Assembly: GCF_002303925.1 (NCBI RefSeq)
Contig: NZ_MRCS01000001.1
Coordinates: 186,001 to 250,000, forward strand
Source of the DNA: Pseudomonas sp. ACN8
GTDB lineage: Bacteria > Pseudomonadota > Gammaproteobacteria > Pseudomonadales > Pseudomonadaceae
Length of the DNA: 64,000 nucleotides
Direction: 5' to 3'
Made by a program: the position numbers and the translations under genes. The notes under the pieces were generated by a model. The model was not told where the DNA came from. It saw nothing but the letters and a program-made list of their open reading frames with translations, and ran no database searches. Shown piece by piece: positions 1 through 8,569 of this stretch. Position 1 is the stretch's first letter. Each line of letters begins with the position of its first letter.

Positions 1-2
1 TT

Positions 3-248
3 TTCCAGATCCTGGAAAACGACTGCGGCCTGACCCTGGGGCATGCCGACCTGGCCATCGATGCGGTACTGGCCGACAGCGACCTGACTCGGGCGCTGAG
101 CGTCGAACCCGGCTCGCCGATCATGCGTATCGAACGCCTGACCCACGATGTCGACGGTTGGCCACTGGACTTCGAACACCTTTACTACCGTGGCGATGCT
201 TTCCAGTACCGCCTGCGGATCGACCGGCAAAAAGGGGAGCAGGCATGA
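3..248 (+). CDS. GntR-family regulator, C-terminal UTRA domain (partial, 5' end outside window)
   Basis: The reading frame is open from base 3 to the stop at 246-248 and gives the last 81 residues of a protein. The end reads ...SPIMRIERLTHDVDGWPLDF...YRGDAFQYRL, the usual closing strand pattern of the UTRA ligand-binding domain found in HutC-type GntR repressors. The DNA-binding N-terminus lies upstream of the window. Its stop codon overlaps the start of the flavoprotein gene (ATGA), so it is very likely the first gene, and probable regulator, of the operon that runs to 6906. The effector is unknown; I infer it is the transported substrate or its product. Confidence 0.85.
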   Translation, partial: FQILENDCGLTLGHADLAIDAVLADSDLTRALSVEPGSPIMRIERLTHDVDGWPLDFEHLYYRGDAFQYRLRIDRQKGEQA

Positions 249-1975
249 CGCGCAGCACGCTGGAGCAGGAATACGACATCGTTGTCATTGGCGGCGGCAC
301 CGCCGGCCCCATGGCGGCGATCAAGGCCAAGGAACGCAACCGCGACCTGCGGGTGTTGTTGATCGACAAGGCCAACGTCAAGCGCAGCGGCGCGATCAGC
401 ATGGGCATGGACGGCCTGAACAACGCGATCATTCCCGGCCATTCGACGCCAGAGCAGTACACCAAGGAAATCACCATCGCCAATGACGGCATCGTCAACC
501 AGGCCGCGGTGTACGCCTATGCCACCCACAGCTTCGAGACGATCGAGCAACTGGACCGCTGGGGCGTGAAATTCGAGAAGGACGAAACCGGCGACTACGC
601 AGTGAAGAAGGTCCACCACATGGGCGCCTACGTGTTGCCGATGCCGGAAGGGCACGACATCAAGAAAGTCCTCTATCGGCAGTTGAAACGTGCGCGGGTG
701 AGCATCACCAATCGCCTGGTCTGCACCCGATTGCTGACGGACGAAGAGGGCGCGGTCAACGGCGTGATGGGCTTCGACTGCCGCACCGCTGACTTCCATG
801 TGATCAAGGCCAAGGCGGTGATCCTCGCCTGCGGTGCCGCCGGACGCCTGGGGTTGCCGTCCTCGGGCTACCTGATGGGCACCTACGAAAACCCGACCAA
901 TGCCGGCGACGGCTACTCGATGGCCTACCACGCCGGGGCCGAGCTGGCGAACCTGGAATGCTTCCAGATCAACCCGCTGATCAAGGATTACAACGGTCCG
1001 GCCTGCGCCTACGTCACCGGCCCCTTGGGTGGCTACACCGCCAACAACAAGGGCGAGCGCTTCATCGAGTGCGACTACTGGAGCGGGCAGATGATGTGGG
1101 AGTTCCATCAGGAACTGGAAAGCGGCAATGGTCCGGTGTTCCTCAAGCTCGATCACCTGGCCGAGGAAACCATCCAGAACATCGAAGAGATCCTGCACAG
1201 CAACGAGCGTCCGAGTCGCGGCCAGTTCCACGCCAATCGCGGCACCGACTACCGCACGCAGATGGTCGAGATGCACATCTCGGAAATCGGTTTTTGCAGC
1301 GGGCATTCGGCGTCGGGGGTGTGGGTCAACGAGAAGGCCGAGACCTCGGTCAAAGGCCTGTACTCGGCCGGTGACATGGCCGCCGTGCCGCACAACTACA
1401 TGCTCGGTGCGTTCACCTATGGATGGTTCGCCGGCCACAACGCGGCGGATTTTGTCGCCGGGCGCGAGTTTTCAGCGCTGGATGCCACGCAGGTCGAAAC
1501 CGAAAAGCAACGGGTCTATGCACCGCTGGATCGCGAGCATGGCCTGCCGCCGGCCCAGGTCGAATACAAGCTGCGGCGCTTCGTCAACGACTACCTGCAA
1601 CCGCCGAAAGTGACGAAAAAGATGCAGATCGGCCTGCAACGCTTCAGCGACATCCAGCGCGACCTCGACCAGATCAAGGCCCACAACGCCCATGAACTGA
1701 TGCGCGCCATGGAAGTCAGCATGATCCGCGACTGCGCCGAAATGGCCGCCCGCGCTTCATTGTTCCGCGCCGAAAGCCGCTGGGGGCTTTACCACCATCG
1801 CGTCGATCACCCACAACGCAACGACCGCGACTGGTTCTGCCACTGCCACCTGAAGAAAGACGAAAACGGTTTGATGAGCAGCTTCAAGAAAGCCGTCGAG
1901 CCTTACATCATCCCGCTGGATGCCGACGAGATGCAGGCCTACGACCGGCTGCGGGTCGGTGCGGATGCCGCCTGA
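245..1975 (+). CDS. AprA-like FAD flavoprotein (fumarate reductase/adenylylsulfate reductase family)
   Basis: 576-residue cytoplasmic flavoprotein. A Rossmann FAD-binding motif near the start (VVIGGGTAGPMAAI, about residues 12-25) is followed by the capping region and a C-terminal helical domain. Size and overall layout match the fumarate reductase/succinate dehydrogenase flavoprotein superfamily. Its pairing with a small AprB-like ferredoxin downstream resembles adenylylsulfate (APS) reductase AprAB. I start it at the ATG at 245, which overlaps the upstream regulator stop; an in-frame extension further upstream would run into the regulator gene. No APS-metabolism genes surround it, so whether the substrate is APS, another sulfur compound or a C=C bond cannot be told from sequence. 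It shares an operon with a sulfonate-type ABC transporter, which favours organosulfur chemistry. Confidence 0.8.
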   Translation: MTRSTLEQEYDIVVIGGGTAGPMAAIKAKERNRDLRVLLIDKANVKRSGAISMGMDGLNNAIIPGHSTPEQYTKEITIANDGIVNQAAVYAYATHSFETIEQLDRWGVKFEKDETGDYAVKKVHHMGAYVLPMPEGHDIKKVLYRQLKRARVSITNRLVCTRLLTDEEGAVNGVMGFDCRTADFHVIKAKAVILACGAAGRLGLPSSGYLMGTYENPTNAGDGYSMAYHAGAELANLECFQINPLIKDYNGPACAYVTGPLGGYTANNKGERFIECDYWSGQMMWEFHQELESGNGPVFLKLDHLAEETIQNIEEILHSNERPSRGQFHANRGTDYRTQMVEMHISEIGFCSGHSASGVWVNEKAETSVKGLYSAGDMAAVPHNYMLGAFTYGWFAGHNAADFVAGREFSALDATQVETEKQRVYAPLDREHGLPPAQVEYKLRRFVNDYLQPPKVTKKMQIGLQRFSDIQRDLDQIKAHNAHELMRAMEVSMIRDCAEMAARASLFRAESRWGLYHHRVDHPQRNDRDWFCHCHLKKDENGLMSSFKKAVEPYIIPLDADEMQAYDRLRVGADAA

Positions 1976-2001
1976 GCATCACCCAAGAGAGAGACCGTGA
2001 A

Positions 2002-2247
2002 ATGGCCTATCAAGCCCATGAAATCTTCTTCCGTTCCAACGCCCCCGTCACTGTCGACGAGGACAAATGCATCGCCCACAAAGGCTGCACCGTGTGCGTC
2101 GACGTTTGCCCGATGGACCTGCTGGCCATCAACCCGGCCACGCAAAAGGCCTACATGGCGTTCGACGAATGCTGGTACTGCATGCCCTGTGAAAAGGACT
2201 GCCCGACTGGCGCGGTGAAAGTCGAAATCCCGTACCTGCTGCGCTGA
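2002..2247 (+). CDS. AprB-like 2x[4Fe-4S] ferredoxin
   Basis: 81 residues with two cysteine clusters. The first is CIAHKGCTVCVDVCP, with spacing C-x5-C-x2-C-x3-C, and the second is CWYCMPCEKDCP, with C-x2-C-x2-C-x3-C. The widened first cluster, the DLLAINP stretch after it and the CWYC second cluster recall the iron-sulfur beta subunit of APS reductase (AprB). The long C-terminal tail that AprB uses to wrap around AprA is missing. The gene begins 26 bases after the flavoprotein and a GAGAGA-rich stretch (1986-1992) precedes its ATG. The obvious role is electron delivery to, or acceptance from, the upstream flavoprotein. Confidence 0.88.
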   Translation: MAYQAHEIFFRSNAPVTVDEDKCIAHKGCTVCVDVCPMDLLAINPATQKAYMAFDECWYCMPCEKDCPTGAVKVEIPYLLR

Positions 2248-2259
2248 ACACAAATCAAT

Positions 2260-2349
2260 GTAGGAGCGAGCCTGCTCGCGATGAAGCCAGCACTGGCGAC
2301 ATCTCCATTGACTGAAAGGACGCCATCGCGAGCAGGCTCACTCCTACAG
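2260..2349. repeat. REPIN (inverted pair of REP sequences)
   Basis: TGTAGGAGCGAGCCTGCTCG at the left end is answered by its near reverse complement at the right (CGAGCAGGCTCACTCCTACA), with one mismatch in the right copy. About 45 bases lie between them. This is the standard Pseudomonas REPIN layout. It sits between the ferredoxin gene and the binding-protein gene of one operon and could moderate expression between them. Confidence 0.92.
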
Positions 2350-2488
2350 TGGATCGTGGGCTGCTCAAATAATATTCAAAGCCATCCGGCCACCACCGGA
2401 CGCCTGATTCACAACACCCCTCGTTTCCCACCACGCCCTGATCGTGGCGGAGACGAACATCCAATAAATGATTCGAGGGGAAACACTC

Positions 2489-3895
2489 ATGATGTTGCGT
2501 GCAGCTTTGGCCGGTCTGGTACTGGCTTCATTCACCCTGTCGGCTTCGGCCGAAACCATCCGCATTGCCATCGGCACCCAGGACACCACCATCAACTGCG
2601 CCGCCGGCGGATTGTTGATTCGCGAACTGGGGCTGCTGGACAAATACCTGCCCCACGATGGCCCCTACAAAGACGCCCAGTACGAGGTGCAGTGGAACAA
2701 CTTCACCAGTGGCGCCCCCCTGACCAACGAGATGGTGGCCGGCAAACTCGACTTCGGCGCCATGGCTGACTTCCCCGGCGCGTTCAACGGCGTGGCGTTC
2801 GAAACGGCGGGCAAGCACAGCCTGTTCATCAGCGTGCTGTCGGGCAGCATCAAGGGCAGCGGCAACGGCATCGTGGTGCCAAGCGCATCGGGCGTGCAGT
2901 CGCTGGCAGAGCTCAAGGGCAAGACCATTTCCGTGCCGTTCGCTTCCACCGCCCATGGCATGCTGCTGCGCGCCGTCGCGGCCCAGGGCTGGGACCCGCT
3001 CAAGGACGTGAACATCATCGCCCAGCCGCCGGAAGTCGCCGGCTCCGCGTTGCAGGCCGGCAAGATCGATGCTCACGCTGACTTCGTGCCCTTCGCCGAG
3101 CTGTTTCCGAGCCGGGGTTTCGCCCGCAAGATTTATGACGGTGCCCAGGCCAACGCGCCGACCTTCCACGGTGCACTGGTCGATCAGGCCTATGCGAAAA
3201 AGTACCCGGAGATCGTCGTCGCTTACCTGCGGGCGAGTATCGAAGCCAACCAGCTGCTGACGGCTGAGCCGGAGAAATATAGCGAGTTGATCGCCAAGGT
3301 CACCGGGGTCGATGCCGAGGTCAATTACCTGTTCCATGGCCCTCTCGGTGTGCAGACCCGCGACCTGAGCTGGAAGCCGGAATACCGTCAGGCCGTGGGC
3401 ACCGCCATCGATACCCTCAAGTTGTTGAAAAAGGCTGATCGCGGTCTGGATCTCAACACCTTCATCGACGACCAATACATCCGCGCCGCCTTCAAGGCCT
3501 CGAACCTGGACTACAGCGCGCAACTGTCCAGTTACGGGCAAGCGCCGCTCAAGGCCGTTGATGCCGCCAGCGGCCAAGCCATCACCGACTTCAGCCACGT
3601 GGCGGAAATCTGGGTGCGCGGTGAGCCGAAAGTCCGCCAGTACGCCTCGGCGGAGTCGGCATTTACCGCGCTGACAGCGCTGAAACAGGAAGGCAAGAAC
3701 ATCCGCGCGGTGTACGCCCAGGCCAGCGACAGCGGGATCAAGTTGCTGGCGGATCAGGCGTGGTTTGCCACTGATGGGAAAGGGCAACTGAGCGCGTTCC
3801 TGCTCAAAGGCCAGGCCCAACAATTTGCCACGGCGCAGGGCGGCAAGGTCTTTGACTTTACCGATGCCACTGCCCAGGCCGTGGCTGTTCGCTAA
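2489..3895 (+). CDS. ABC transporter substrate-binding protein (SsuA/TauA/NMT1-like) with a NosL-like C-terminal module
   Basis: 468 residues. I start at the ATG at 2489 because GAGGGG (2475-2480) sits eight bases upstream; the earlier ATG at 2468 has no such site. The N-terminus is a clean signal peptide (MMLRAALAGLVLASFTLSASA, cut before ETIRIAIG). Residues about 22-350 look like the periplasmic binding fold of the sulfonate/taurine/thiamine-precursor family. The last ~100 residues (about 365-468) are not part of that fold. They contain AVYAQASDSGIKLLADQAWF and FATAQGGKVFDFTDA, a pattern like the second half of the copper-binding lipoprotein NosL. It is followed by a REPIN and the matching permease and ATPase genes. 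The ligand is unknown. Confidence 0.82.
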   Translation: MMLRAALAGLVLASFTLSASAETIRIAIGTQDTTINCAAGGLLIRELGLLDKYLPHDGPYKDAQYEVQWNNFTSGAPLTNEMVAGKLDFGAMADFPGAFNGVAFETAGKHSLFISVLSGSIKGSGNGIVVPSASGVQSLAELKGKTISVPFASTAHGMLLRAVAAQGWDPLKDVNIIAQPPEVAGSALQAGKIDAHADFVPFAELFPSRGFARKIYDGAQANAPTFHGALVDQAYAKKYPEIVVAYLRASIEANQLLTAEPEKYSELIAKVTGVDAEVNYLFHGPLGVQTRDLSWKPEYRQAVGTAIDTLKLLKKADRGLDLNTFIDDQYIRAAFKASNLDYSAQLSSYGQAPLKAVDAASGQAITDFSHVAEIWVRGEPKVRQYASAESAFTALTALKQEGKNIRAVYAQASDSGIKLLADQAWFATDGKGQLSAFLLKGQAQQFATAQGGKVFDFTDATAQAVAVR

Positions 3896-3916
3896 CCGAG
3901 AAAGCACCGCAGTCCC

Positions 3917-4018
3917 CTGTAGGAGCGAGCCTGCTCGCGAAAAACGTCCGGATAACGCGATCCTTCAGACAGCGCGCGTCATTGTTGGCGTTCTTCGCGA
4001 GCAAGCTCGCTCCTACAG
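3917..4018. repeat. REPIN between binding-protein and permease genes
   Basis: CTGTAGGAGCGAGCCTGCTC on the left and GAGCAAGCTCGCTCCTACAG on the right form an imperfect inverted pair about 100 bases across. The right edge lies only 11 bases before the ribosome-binding site of the permease gene, so the structure may influence how much permease is made relative to the binding protein. Confidence 0.92.
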
Positions 4019-4041
4019 GAGGCGGGTTGAGAGGAATAATT

Positions 4042-4824
4042 GTGTACCGATCCTATTCACGCTGGATTCCCAGGGCCGCATCCTTGCTGCTCTGCCTGCT
4101 GTTCTGGCAACTCGCCGCCAGCCACCACTGGAACCTCGGCCTGGTGACCTTCGCCAACGTTCCGACACCTTTGGCGGTCATTGAAGCCGCCCTCGGCCTC
4201 GGCGACTCCGGCAAGCTCGCGCAGCACCTGGGCAGCAGCCTCGGCCGGGTGTTCGCCGGCTACCTCGCGGCACTGATCATCGGCGTGGCGCTGGGTCTGG
4301 CCATCGGCCGCTCGAAATGGGCCGAGGATCTGTTGCTGCCGCCCCTGGAAGTGCTGCGCCCGATCCCGGCCGTGGCGTGGATTCCCCTGGCGATCCTGAT
4401 GTTTCCCTCCTCGGAACTGTCGATGGTGTTCATCACCTTCACCGGCGCACTGTTCCCGATCCTGCTCAACACCGTGCACGGCGTCGAAGGCGTTGACCCG
4501 CGGCTGATTGCCTCGGCGAAAAGCCTCGGGGCAGGGCGCCGGGCCATCCTGCTGGAGGTCGTTCTTCCGGGCGCTGCGCCCAGCATCATCACCGGCCTGG
4601 CCATCGGCATGGGCACCTCGTGGTTCTGCCTGGTGACGGCGGAAATGATCTCCGGCCAATTCGGCATCGGCTATTACACCTGGGAGTCCTACACCATCCA
4701 GAATTACGCCGACATCGTGGTCGGCATGTTGCTGATCGGCGTGCTCGGGATGGGCAGCAGCCTGTTGACCAAGCGTCTGGGCGGGCTGTTCACGCCCTGG
4801 CATCGACCGCGAGGAAAAGCCTGA
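4042..4824 (+). CDS. ABC transporter permease (SsuC/TauC-like)
   Basis: 260 residues with about six hydrophobic segments and the BPD-type permease loop around EGVDPRLIASAKSLGAGRRAILLEV, which contacts the ATPase. I choose the GTG at 4042 because AGAGGAA (4030-4036) is correctly spaced before it; an ATG at 3982 would lie inside the REPIN. The stop overlaps the ATPase start (TGATG). It forms the membrane channel of an importer with the neighbouring binding protein and ATPase. Family resemblance is to sulfonate, taurine and nitrate importers. Confidence 0.88.
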   Translation: MYRSYSRWIPRAASLLLCLLFWQLAASHHWNLGLVTFANVPTPLAVIEAALGLGDSGKLAQHLGSSLGRVFAGYLAALIIGVALGLAIGRSKWAEDLLLPPLEVLRPIPAVAWIPLAILMFPSSELSMVFITFTGALFPILLNTVHGVEGVDPRLIASAKSLGAGRRAILLEVVLPGAAPSIITGLAIGMGTSWFCLVTAEMISGQFGIGYYTWESYTIQNYADIVVGMLLIGVLGMGSSLLTKRLGGLFTPWHRPRGKA

Positions 4825-5672
4825 TGAGCGTTTTTCAACACCTGGAAGGGCGTATCGATATTCGCGGGCTGTCGATCAGCCTGGGCGAGGGCGACACTGC
4901 CTTCGAAGCGGTGCAGGGCCTCGATTGCCAGATCGAACCGGGTCAGTTTGTGTGCATTCTCGGGCCGTCCGGTTGCGGTAAATCCACCTTGCTCGGCGCG
5001 CTGGCCGGTCACCTGCAACCGCGCACCGGCATCTTGAGCGTGGATGGTGCGCCGGTATCGGGGCCATCGCCACAACGCGGCATGGTGTTCCAGCAGCACA
5101 CGCTGTTTCCGTGGCGCACGGTGCGTGACAATGTGGCGTTCGGCTTGAAAATGCAAGGCATCGGCAAGGCCGAACGGCACAAGGCGGCGGATGAAATCCT
5201 CGCCCTGGTGGGCCTCGAAGGTTTTGCCGGGCGCTGGCCCGATCAGCTCTCCGGCGGCATGCAGCAACGGGTGGAAATCGCCCGGGTGCTGGTCAGCCGT
5301 CCGCGCCTGTTGCTGATGGACGAACCCTTCGGCGCCCTCGATGCCCTGACCCGATTGAACATGCAGGAACTGCTGCTGGACATCTGGACGCGCATCCGCA
5401 CCACCGTGGTGTTTGTCACCCATGACATCGACGAAGCGCTGTTCCTCGCCGACCGCTTGCTGGTCATGAGCTCGCGCCCCGGGCGAATCATCGAAGACCT
5501 GCACCTGGACTTCCCCCGGCCGCGCAGCACGGAACTGATGACCCGCCCTGAATTCTCGCACCTCAAACGCCATTGCCTCGAACTCCTGCGGCATGAAGAC
5601 GGCCGGCAACTGCCGCGTCTGAACCCGCTCGGACTTCCCCCTGAAACCAAACTGCCGCGATTTGCCCTATGA
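4824..5672 (+). CDS. ABC transporter ATP-binding protein (SsuB/TauB-like)
   Basis: 282 residues. Walker A is GPSGCGKST (about residues 45-53), the Q-loop is VFQQHTLFPW, the signature is LSGGMQQR, and Walker B is LLLMDEPFGALD, followed by the switch histidine in FVTHD. This is a complete and apparently active nucleotide-binding domain of the nitrate/sulfonate/taurine importer group. The start ATG overlaps the permease stop, and its own stop overlaps the HEAT-repeat gene start (ATGA), so the three genes are translationally coupled. Confidence 0.92.
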   Translation: MSVFQHLEGRIDIRGLSISLGEGDTAFEAVQGLDCQIEPGQFVCILGPSGCGKSTLLGALAGHLQPRTGILSVDGAPVSGPSPQRGMVFQQHTLFPWRTVRDNVAFGLKMQGIGKAERHKAADEILALVGLEGFAGRWPDQLSGGMQQRVEIARVLVSRPRLLLMDEPFGALDALTRLNMQELLLDIWTRIRTTVVFVTHDIDEALFLADRLLVMSSRPGRIIEDLHLDFPRPRSTELMTRPEFSHLKRHCLELLRHEDGRQLPRLNPLGLPPETKLPRFAL

Positions 5673-6631
5673 CCTCACTATTCGATGTAACCGATAACGA
5701 CGACATCCTTGCCCTGCAACCGCGCCTGACCGATGACGACCCTGGTGTGCGCCGGATCGCGCTGATCGAACTGGCCGATCTCGAGGAGCCGGACGGCCTG
5801 CTGTGGTTGACCGATCGACTGGCCGCAGACCCGATTGCAGAGGTTCGCGCCGAAGCCGCGCGGTTGCTGGAAGCCTGGGAGGACGAGCCAGTGGTCGAGG
5901 CGTTGTGCCAGGCCCTGACGGATCCATCCCCGGCTGTGCAGGTGGCCGCTGCGCAAAGCCTCAGCCTGCTCAAGAGTGAAGCGGCGGGCCGGGTCATCCT
6001 GCCGTGGACCGGGCACGCCGACAGCGGCGTACGCATCGCCGCCTTCAGGGCGTTGCGCGAGTTGCGTTGCCCCGATGCCGCCGATGCGGCTGCCCGGGCA
6101 CTGATTGATGAAAGCGCCAGCGTGCGCCGCGAGGCGGTGGGCGTGCTCGGCTGGCTCAAGCAACTCGATGCCTTGCCGGCACTGGCGCGCTTGGCCAGTG
6201 ACGACCCGGACACCGACGTGCGGCGTGCCGCCACCGGGGCCCTGGGCCTGGCGTCTGACGCACAGGTGCTGCCGGCCCTGCGCCAGGCCTTGCGCGACGA
6301 TGCCTGGCAAGTCCGCGAGGAAGCCGCCGCCACCCTGGGCAAGGTCGGCCACCTCGACGCCGGCCCGGCCCTGATCGACGCCCTGAACGACGATTACTGG
6401 CAGGTGCGCCTGCGCGCCACCCGCAGCCTCGGTCGCTTGCGTTTTGTGCCGGCGCTCGAAGCGCTGATCGACACCCTCGGCCACCCCATCAGCAACCTGC
6501 GCAAGGAAGCCGCGTTGGCCCTCGGCGAATTGAACGATCCACGGGCCATTGCGCCATTGCAGGCCGCGCAGGACGACGGCGACCCTGAAGTGCGCAAGGC
6601 CGTGCGCATTGCCTTGAGCCAACTGCAATGA
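5669..6631 (+). CDS. HEAT-repeat (PBS-lyase-type) protein
   Basis: 320 residues made almost entirely of ~31-residue helical hairpin repeats, roughly nine of them. Examples are DPSPAVQVAAAQSLSLL, DTDVRRAATGALGLA and DPEVRKAVRIALSQL. Such repeats form a curved protein-binding solenoid and often serve as chaperones or scaffolds for cofactor-containing proteins. No catalytic motif, signal peptide or membrane segment is visible. Overlapping start and stop codons tie it to the transporter genes before it and the DUF971 gene after it. I infer a helper role in assembling the flavoprotein/ferredoxin pair, but nothing in the sequence proves this. Confidence 0.85.
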   Translation: MTSLFDVTDNDDILALQPRLTDDDPGVRRIALIELADLEEPDGLLWLTDRLAADPIAEVRAEAARLLEAWEDEPVVEALCQALTDPSPAVQVAAAQSLSLLKSEAAGRVILPWTGHADSGVRIAAFRALRELRCPDAADAAARALIDESASVRREAVGVLGWLKQLDALPALARLASDDPDTDVRRAATGALGLASDAQVLPALRQALRDDAWQVREEAAATLGKVGHLDAGPALIDALNDDYWQVRLRATRSLGRLRFVPALEALIDTLGHPISNLRKEAALALGELNDPRAIAPLQAAQDDGDPEVRKAVRIALSQLQ

Positions 6632-6906
6632 ACCCGCTGGAGATTGGCAACTCCCGCAGTAAACAGCAGTTGCGCCTGAACTGGCCGGATGGCCGCGAAC
6701 AGCTATTGGATCATGCGCAATTGCGCCGGCAGTGCCCGTGCTCGCAGTGCCGGGCATTTCGGTTGCGGGGGATGGTGCCGTTGGTGGATGCGCGGGTTCA
6801 GGTGATCGAACTGAATCCGCAAGGGTATGGCCTGCAACTGGTGTTCAGCGATGGGCATGAGCGGGGGATTTATCCGTGGGCTTATCTTGCTGGGCTTACC
6901 GACTGA
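6628..6906 (+). CDS. DUF971 (GBBH-like N-terminal domain) protein
   Basis: 92 residues matching the small DUF971 fold, which also forms the N-terminus of gamma-butyrobetaine hydroxylase. It has an early RLNWPDGR strand, a cysteine cluster (CPCSQC) that could bind a metal, and a C-terminal HERGIYPWAYL motif. Stand-alone DUF971 proteins have been linked to iron-sulfur cluster handling in some bacteria. It is the last gene of the operon and starts inside the HEAT gene stop (ATGA). Presence next to an Fe-S ferredoxin fits a maturation role, which is inference. Confidence 0.85.
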   Translation: MNPLEIGNSRSKQQLRLNWPDGREQLLDHAQLRRQCPCSQCRAFRLRGMVPLVDARVQVIELNPQGYGLQLVFSDGHERGIYPWAYLAGLTD

Positions 6907-6926
6907 ATCGAACTCCATACCTCATT

Positions 6927-6955
6927 GGGAGCTGTCGCGGTCTGCGGTAGCTCCC
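6927..6955 (+). terminator. Stem-loop after the AprAB-like operon
   Basis: GGGAGCT and AGCTCCC form a 7-bp perfect stem around a 15-base loop, 20 bases after the DUF971 stop. There is no run of T after it (CCGTGTG follows), so it is only a weak candidate for an intrinsic terminator. Confidence 0.4.
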
Positions 6956-7046
6956 CCGTGTGCGTTTCCAGTTACTTATGTTGCGAATACAACCCGCTTC
7001 GGCGTTAAAACCCAAGGCAGCAGCCGTATGCGGTAATTCCGCACGT

Positions 7047-7216
7047 ATGGATCTGTGCGGGGGGTGGCAGGTGACTGCCATTCCTACCGCGACCAGTTGA
7101 TCTCGCGTCCTGCGGTTATGAAACGCGGATCCATGAAAACCGCGCACAGAGTATAGAGTGGAAGCACATTGTCCCAGCCTGGCAGTTTGATCATCAGCGG
7201 CAACGCTGGCAAAAAC
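7047..7216 (+). pseudogene. endA: Endonuclease I (endA) remnant, truncated at the island edge
   Basis: From 7087 the plus strand reads [12 protein letters not shown]...[21 protein letters not shown]. This corresponds closely to the middle of the periplasmic endonuclease I (EndA), including the His-containing active-site stretch E-W-x-H-x-V/I-P-A-W. Just upstream, in a shifted frame, LCGGWQV looks like what is left of the YCGC...W part, so there is at least one frameshift. No start codon, signal peptide or C-terminal half is present. Similarity stops at about 7212-7216, and within a few bases the end of the leftward island genes begins (7220). The gene was therefore cut by the event that brought or rearranged the island. 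I did not find the missing half elsewhere in the window. Confidence 0.72.
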
Positions 7217-7219
7217 GGG

Positions 7220-8569
7220 TTAAGTAACTTCCCTCTCGAAAAAGAACGCAGTCTCCCCAAAAGCCGGTTTTAGTTGATCGAACCACGTAGCATCGGGATC
7301 AAATCGTGCGAAGAATGGCCTCTGCACCCAATCCGGGTTTCGTGCTTGGATAAAACGTAAAACAAACACCTTTTCTCCTCGAATTTCAGCTAAACCGCAG
7401 ACCTCAACTTTCCCCGGATCTGCGCTCATCGAAGGTCCTCTGGCAGTCCTGGCAATACCTGAAACTTGTTTGACCGCGTCCCGGTAAATTTCCCACGCAC
7501 ATACAAGAGGGACTTCAAAATACCGGCGGGCCCCAGTATCACGCTCGATAAACATATAGTAAGGAATAATGCCTAGTTGAATTTGCGTCTGCCAGAGTCG
7601 CGCCCAGACGTCAGCTGAGTCATTGATATGAGCCAGCAACGGGCCCTGGCTACGTATTTGAGCGCCTGTTTGTCGAACACGAAGAATAGCCTCTCGAGCA
7701 ATGGCAGGCTCAAGTTCCGCCCAATGATTATAATGAGCCATTAACGCTAAGTGTTTACCGCTGTTGATGATCTTCCTAAATAGATCAAGAAGTTCACCTG
7801 CGTCGCTGTCAGTCACAAATCGCTGAGGCCAGAAAGAAAGCGCCTTCGTACCAATTCGGATAGTGTGGATGTACTCGAATTCAGGCGTCAAAAGAGGTTC
7901 TAGGTAAGCACATAGATTGCTTGTCTTCATAACTAGCGGATCTCCGCCAGTAATTAAAACATCAGTCACTTTAGGGTTGGCCCGAAGATAATCCAATAGC
8001 TGGGCGTTTTCCTTAGCAGCAATCTTAAGCGATTGGTCACCCGTGAATTGGGCCCAACGGAAACAAAAAGTACAATAGCTATGGCAAATCTGACCAGCGC
8101 TTGGAAAAAACAGCACAGTTTCACGATATTTGTGCTGGACACCCGTTACTGTCACGCCAGACAGTGAAGGAATATTACGCTCCAGCTGTCCTGCTGGATG
8201 GGGATTGAGTCTAGCTCTGACCGCTTTTATCGCGACCTCACAGGATGAGCGGTCGGAGTTCCTTAAAAGTAAAGATGCTATTAGATCAAAAGACTCGTTA
8301 TCCAGCATGTCCTTCTGGGGGAAGGTAAGCTGGTATATAGGGTCGTTTGGAATATTGTGCCAGTCGATCAATTCTTTGATGACATATTCATTGACTCGAA
8401 ATGGCAGAACGCTTGCCACCACTTTCATCGCCCAAATAGTCCGGCTGTCTAATTTAGCAAGCTGAGGAATCTTGTCAATTTGATTCAAAGTATAAACCTT
8501 GAAACGTTCGACCTCGAATTTTTCTGTGAGGCTTTCAACACTTACCGCTATATTTTCAATAGTATACAT
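7220..8569 (-). CDS. KamA-family radical SAM protein (aminomutase homologue 2)
   Basis: 449 residues from the ATG at 8569; a longer TTG start (8656) is less likely. The radical SAM cluster is C162-x3-C166-x2-C169 (CHSYCTFC). ITGGDPLV and [14 protein letters not shown] follow as in lysine 2,3-aminomutase. The probable PLP lysine is K387 in SADPGK. By eye, the position of the substrate-binding Asp293 of Clostridium lysine 2,3-aminomutase is Arg343 here, while D384 could match Asp330. A basic residue there suggests a substrate other than lysine, perhaps acidic. It is the last gene of the island. A 40-aa reading frame with a strong ribosome site overlaps its start, which suggests coupled translation. 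Confidence 0.82.
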   Translation of the reverse strand: MYTIENIAVSVESLTEKFEVERFKVYTLNQIDKIPQLAKLDSRTIWAMKVVASVLPFRVNEYVIKELIDWHNIPNDPIYQLTFPQKDMLDNESFDLIASLLLRNSDRSSCEVAIKAVRARLNPHPAGQLERNIPSLSGVTVTGVQHKYRETVLFFPSAGQICHSYCTFCFRWAQFTGDQSLKIAAKENAQLLDYLRANPKVTDVLITGGDPLVMKTSNLCAYLEPLLTPEFEYIHTIRIGTKALSFWPQRFVTDSDAGELLDLFRKIINSGKHLALMAHYNHWAELEPAIAREAILRVRQTGAQIRSQGPLLAHINDSADVWARLWQTQIQLGIIPYYMFIERDTGARRYFEVPLVCAWEIYRDAVKQVSGIARTARGPSMSADPGKVEVCGLAEIRGEKVFVLRFIQARNPDWVQRPFFARFDPDATWFDQLKPAFGETAFFFEREVT

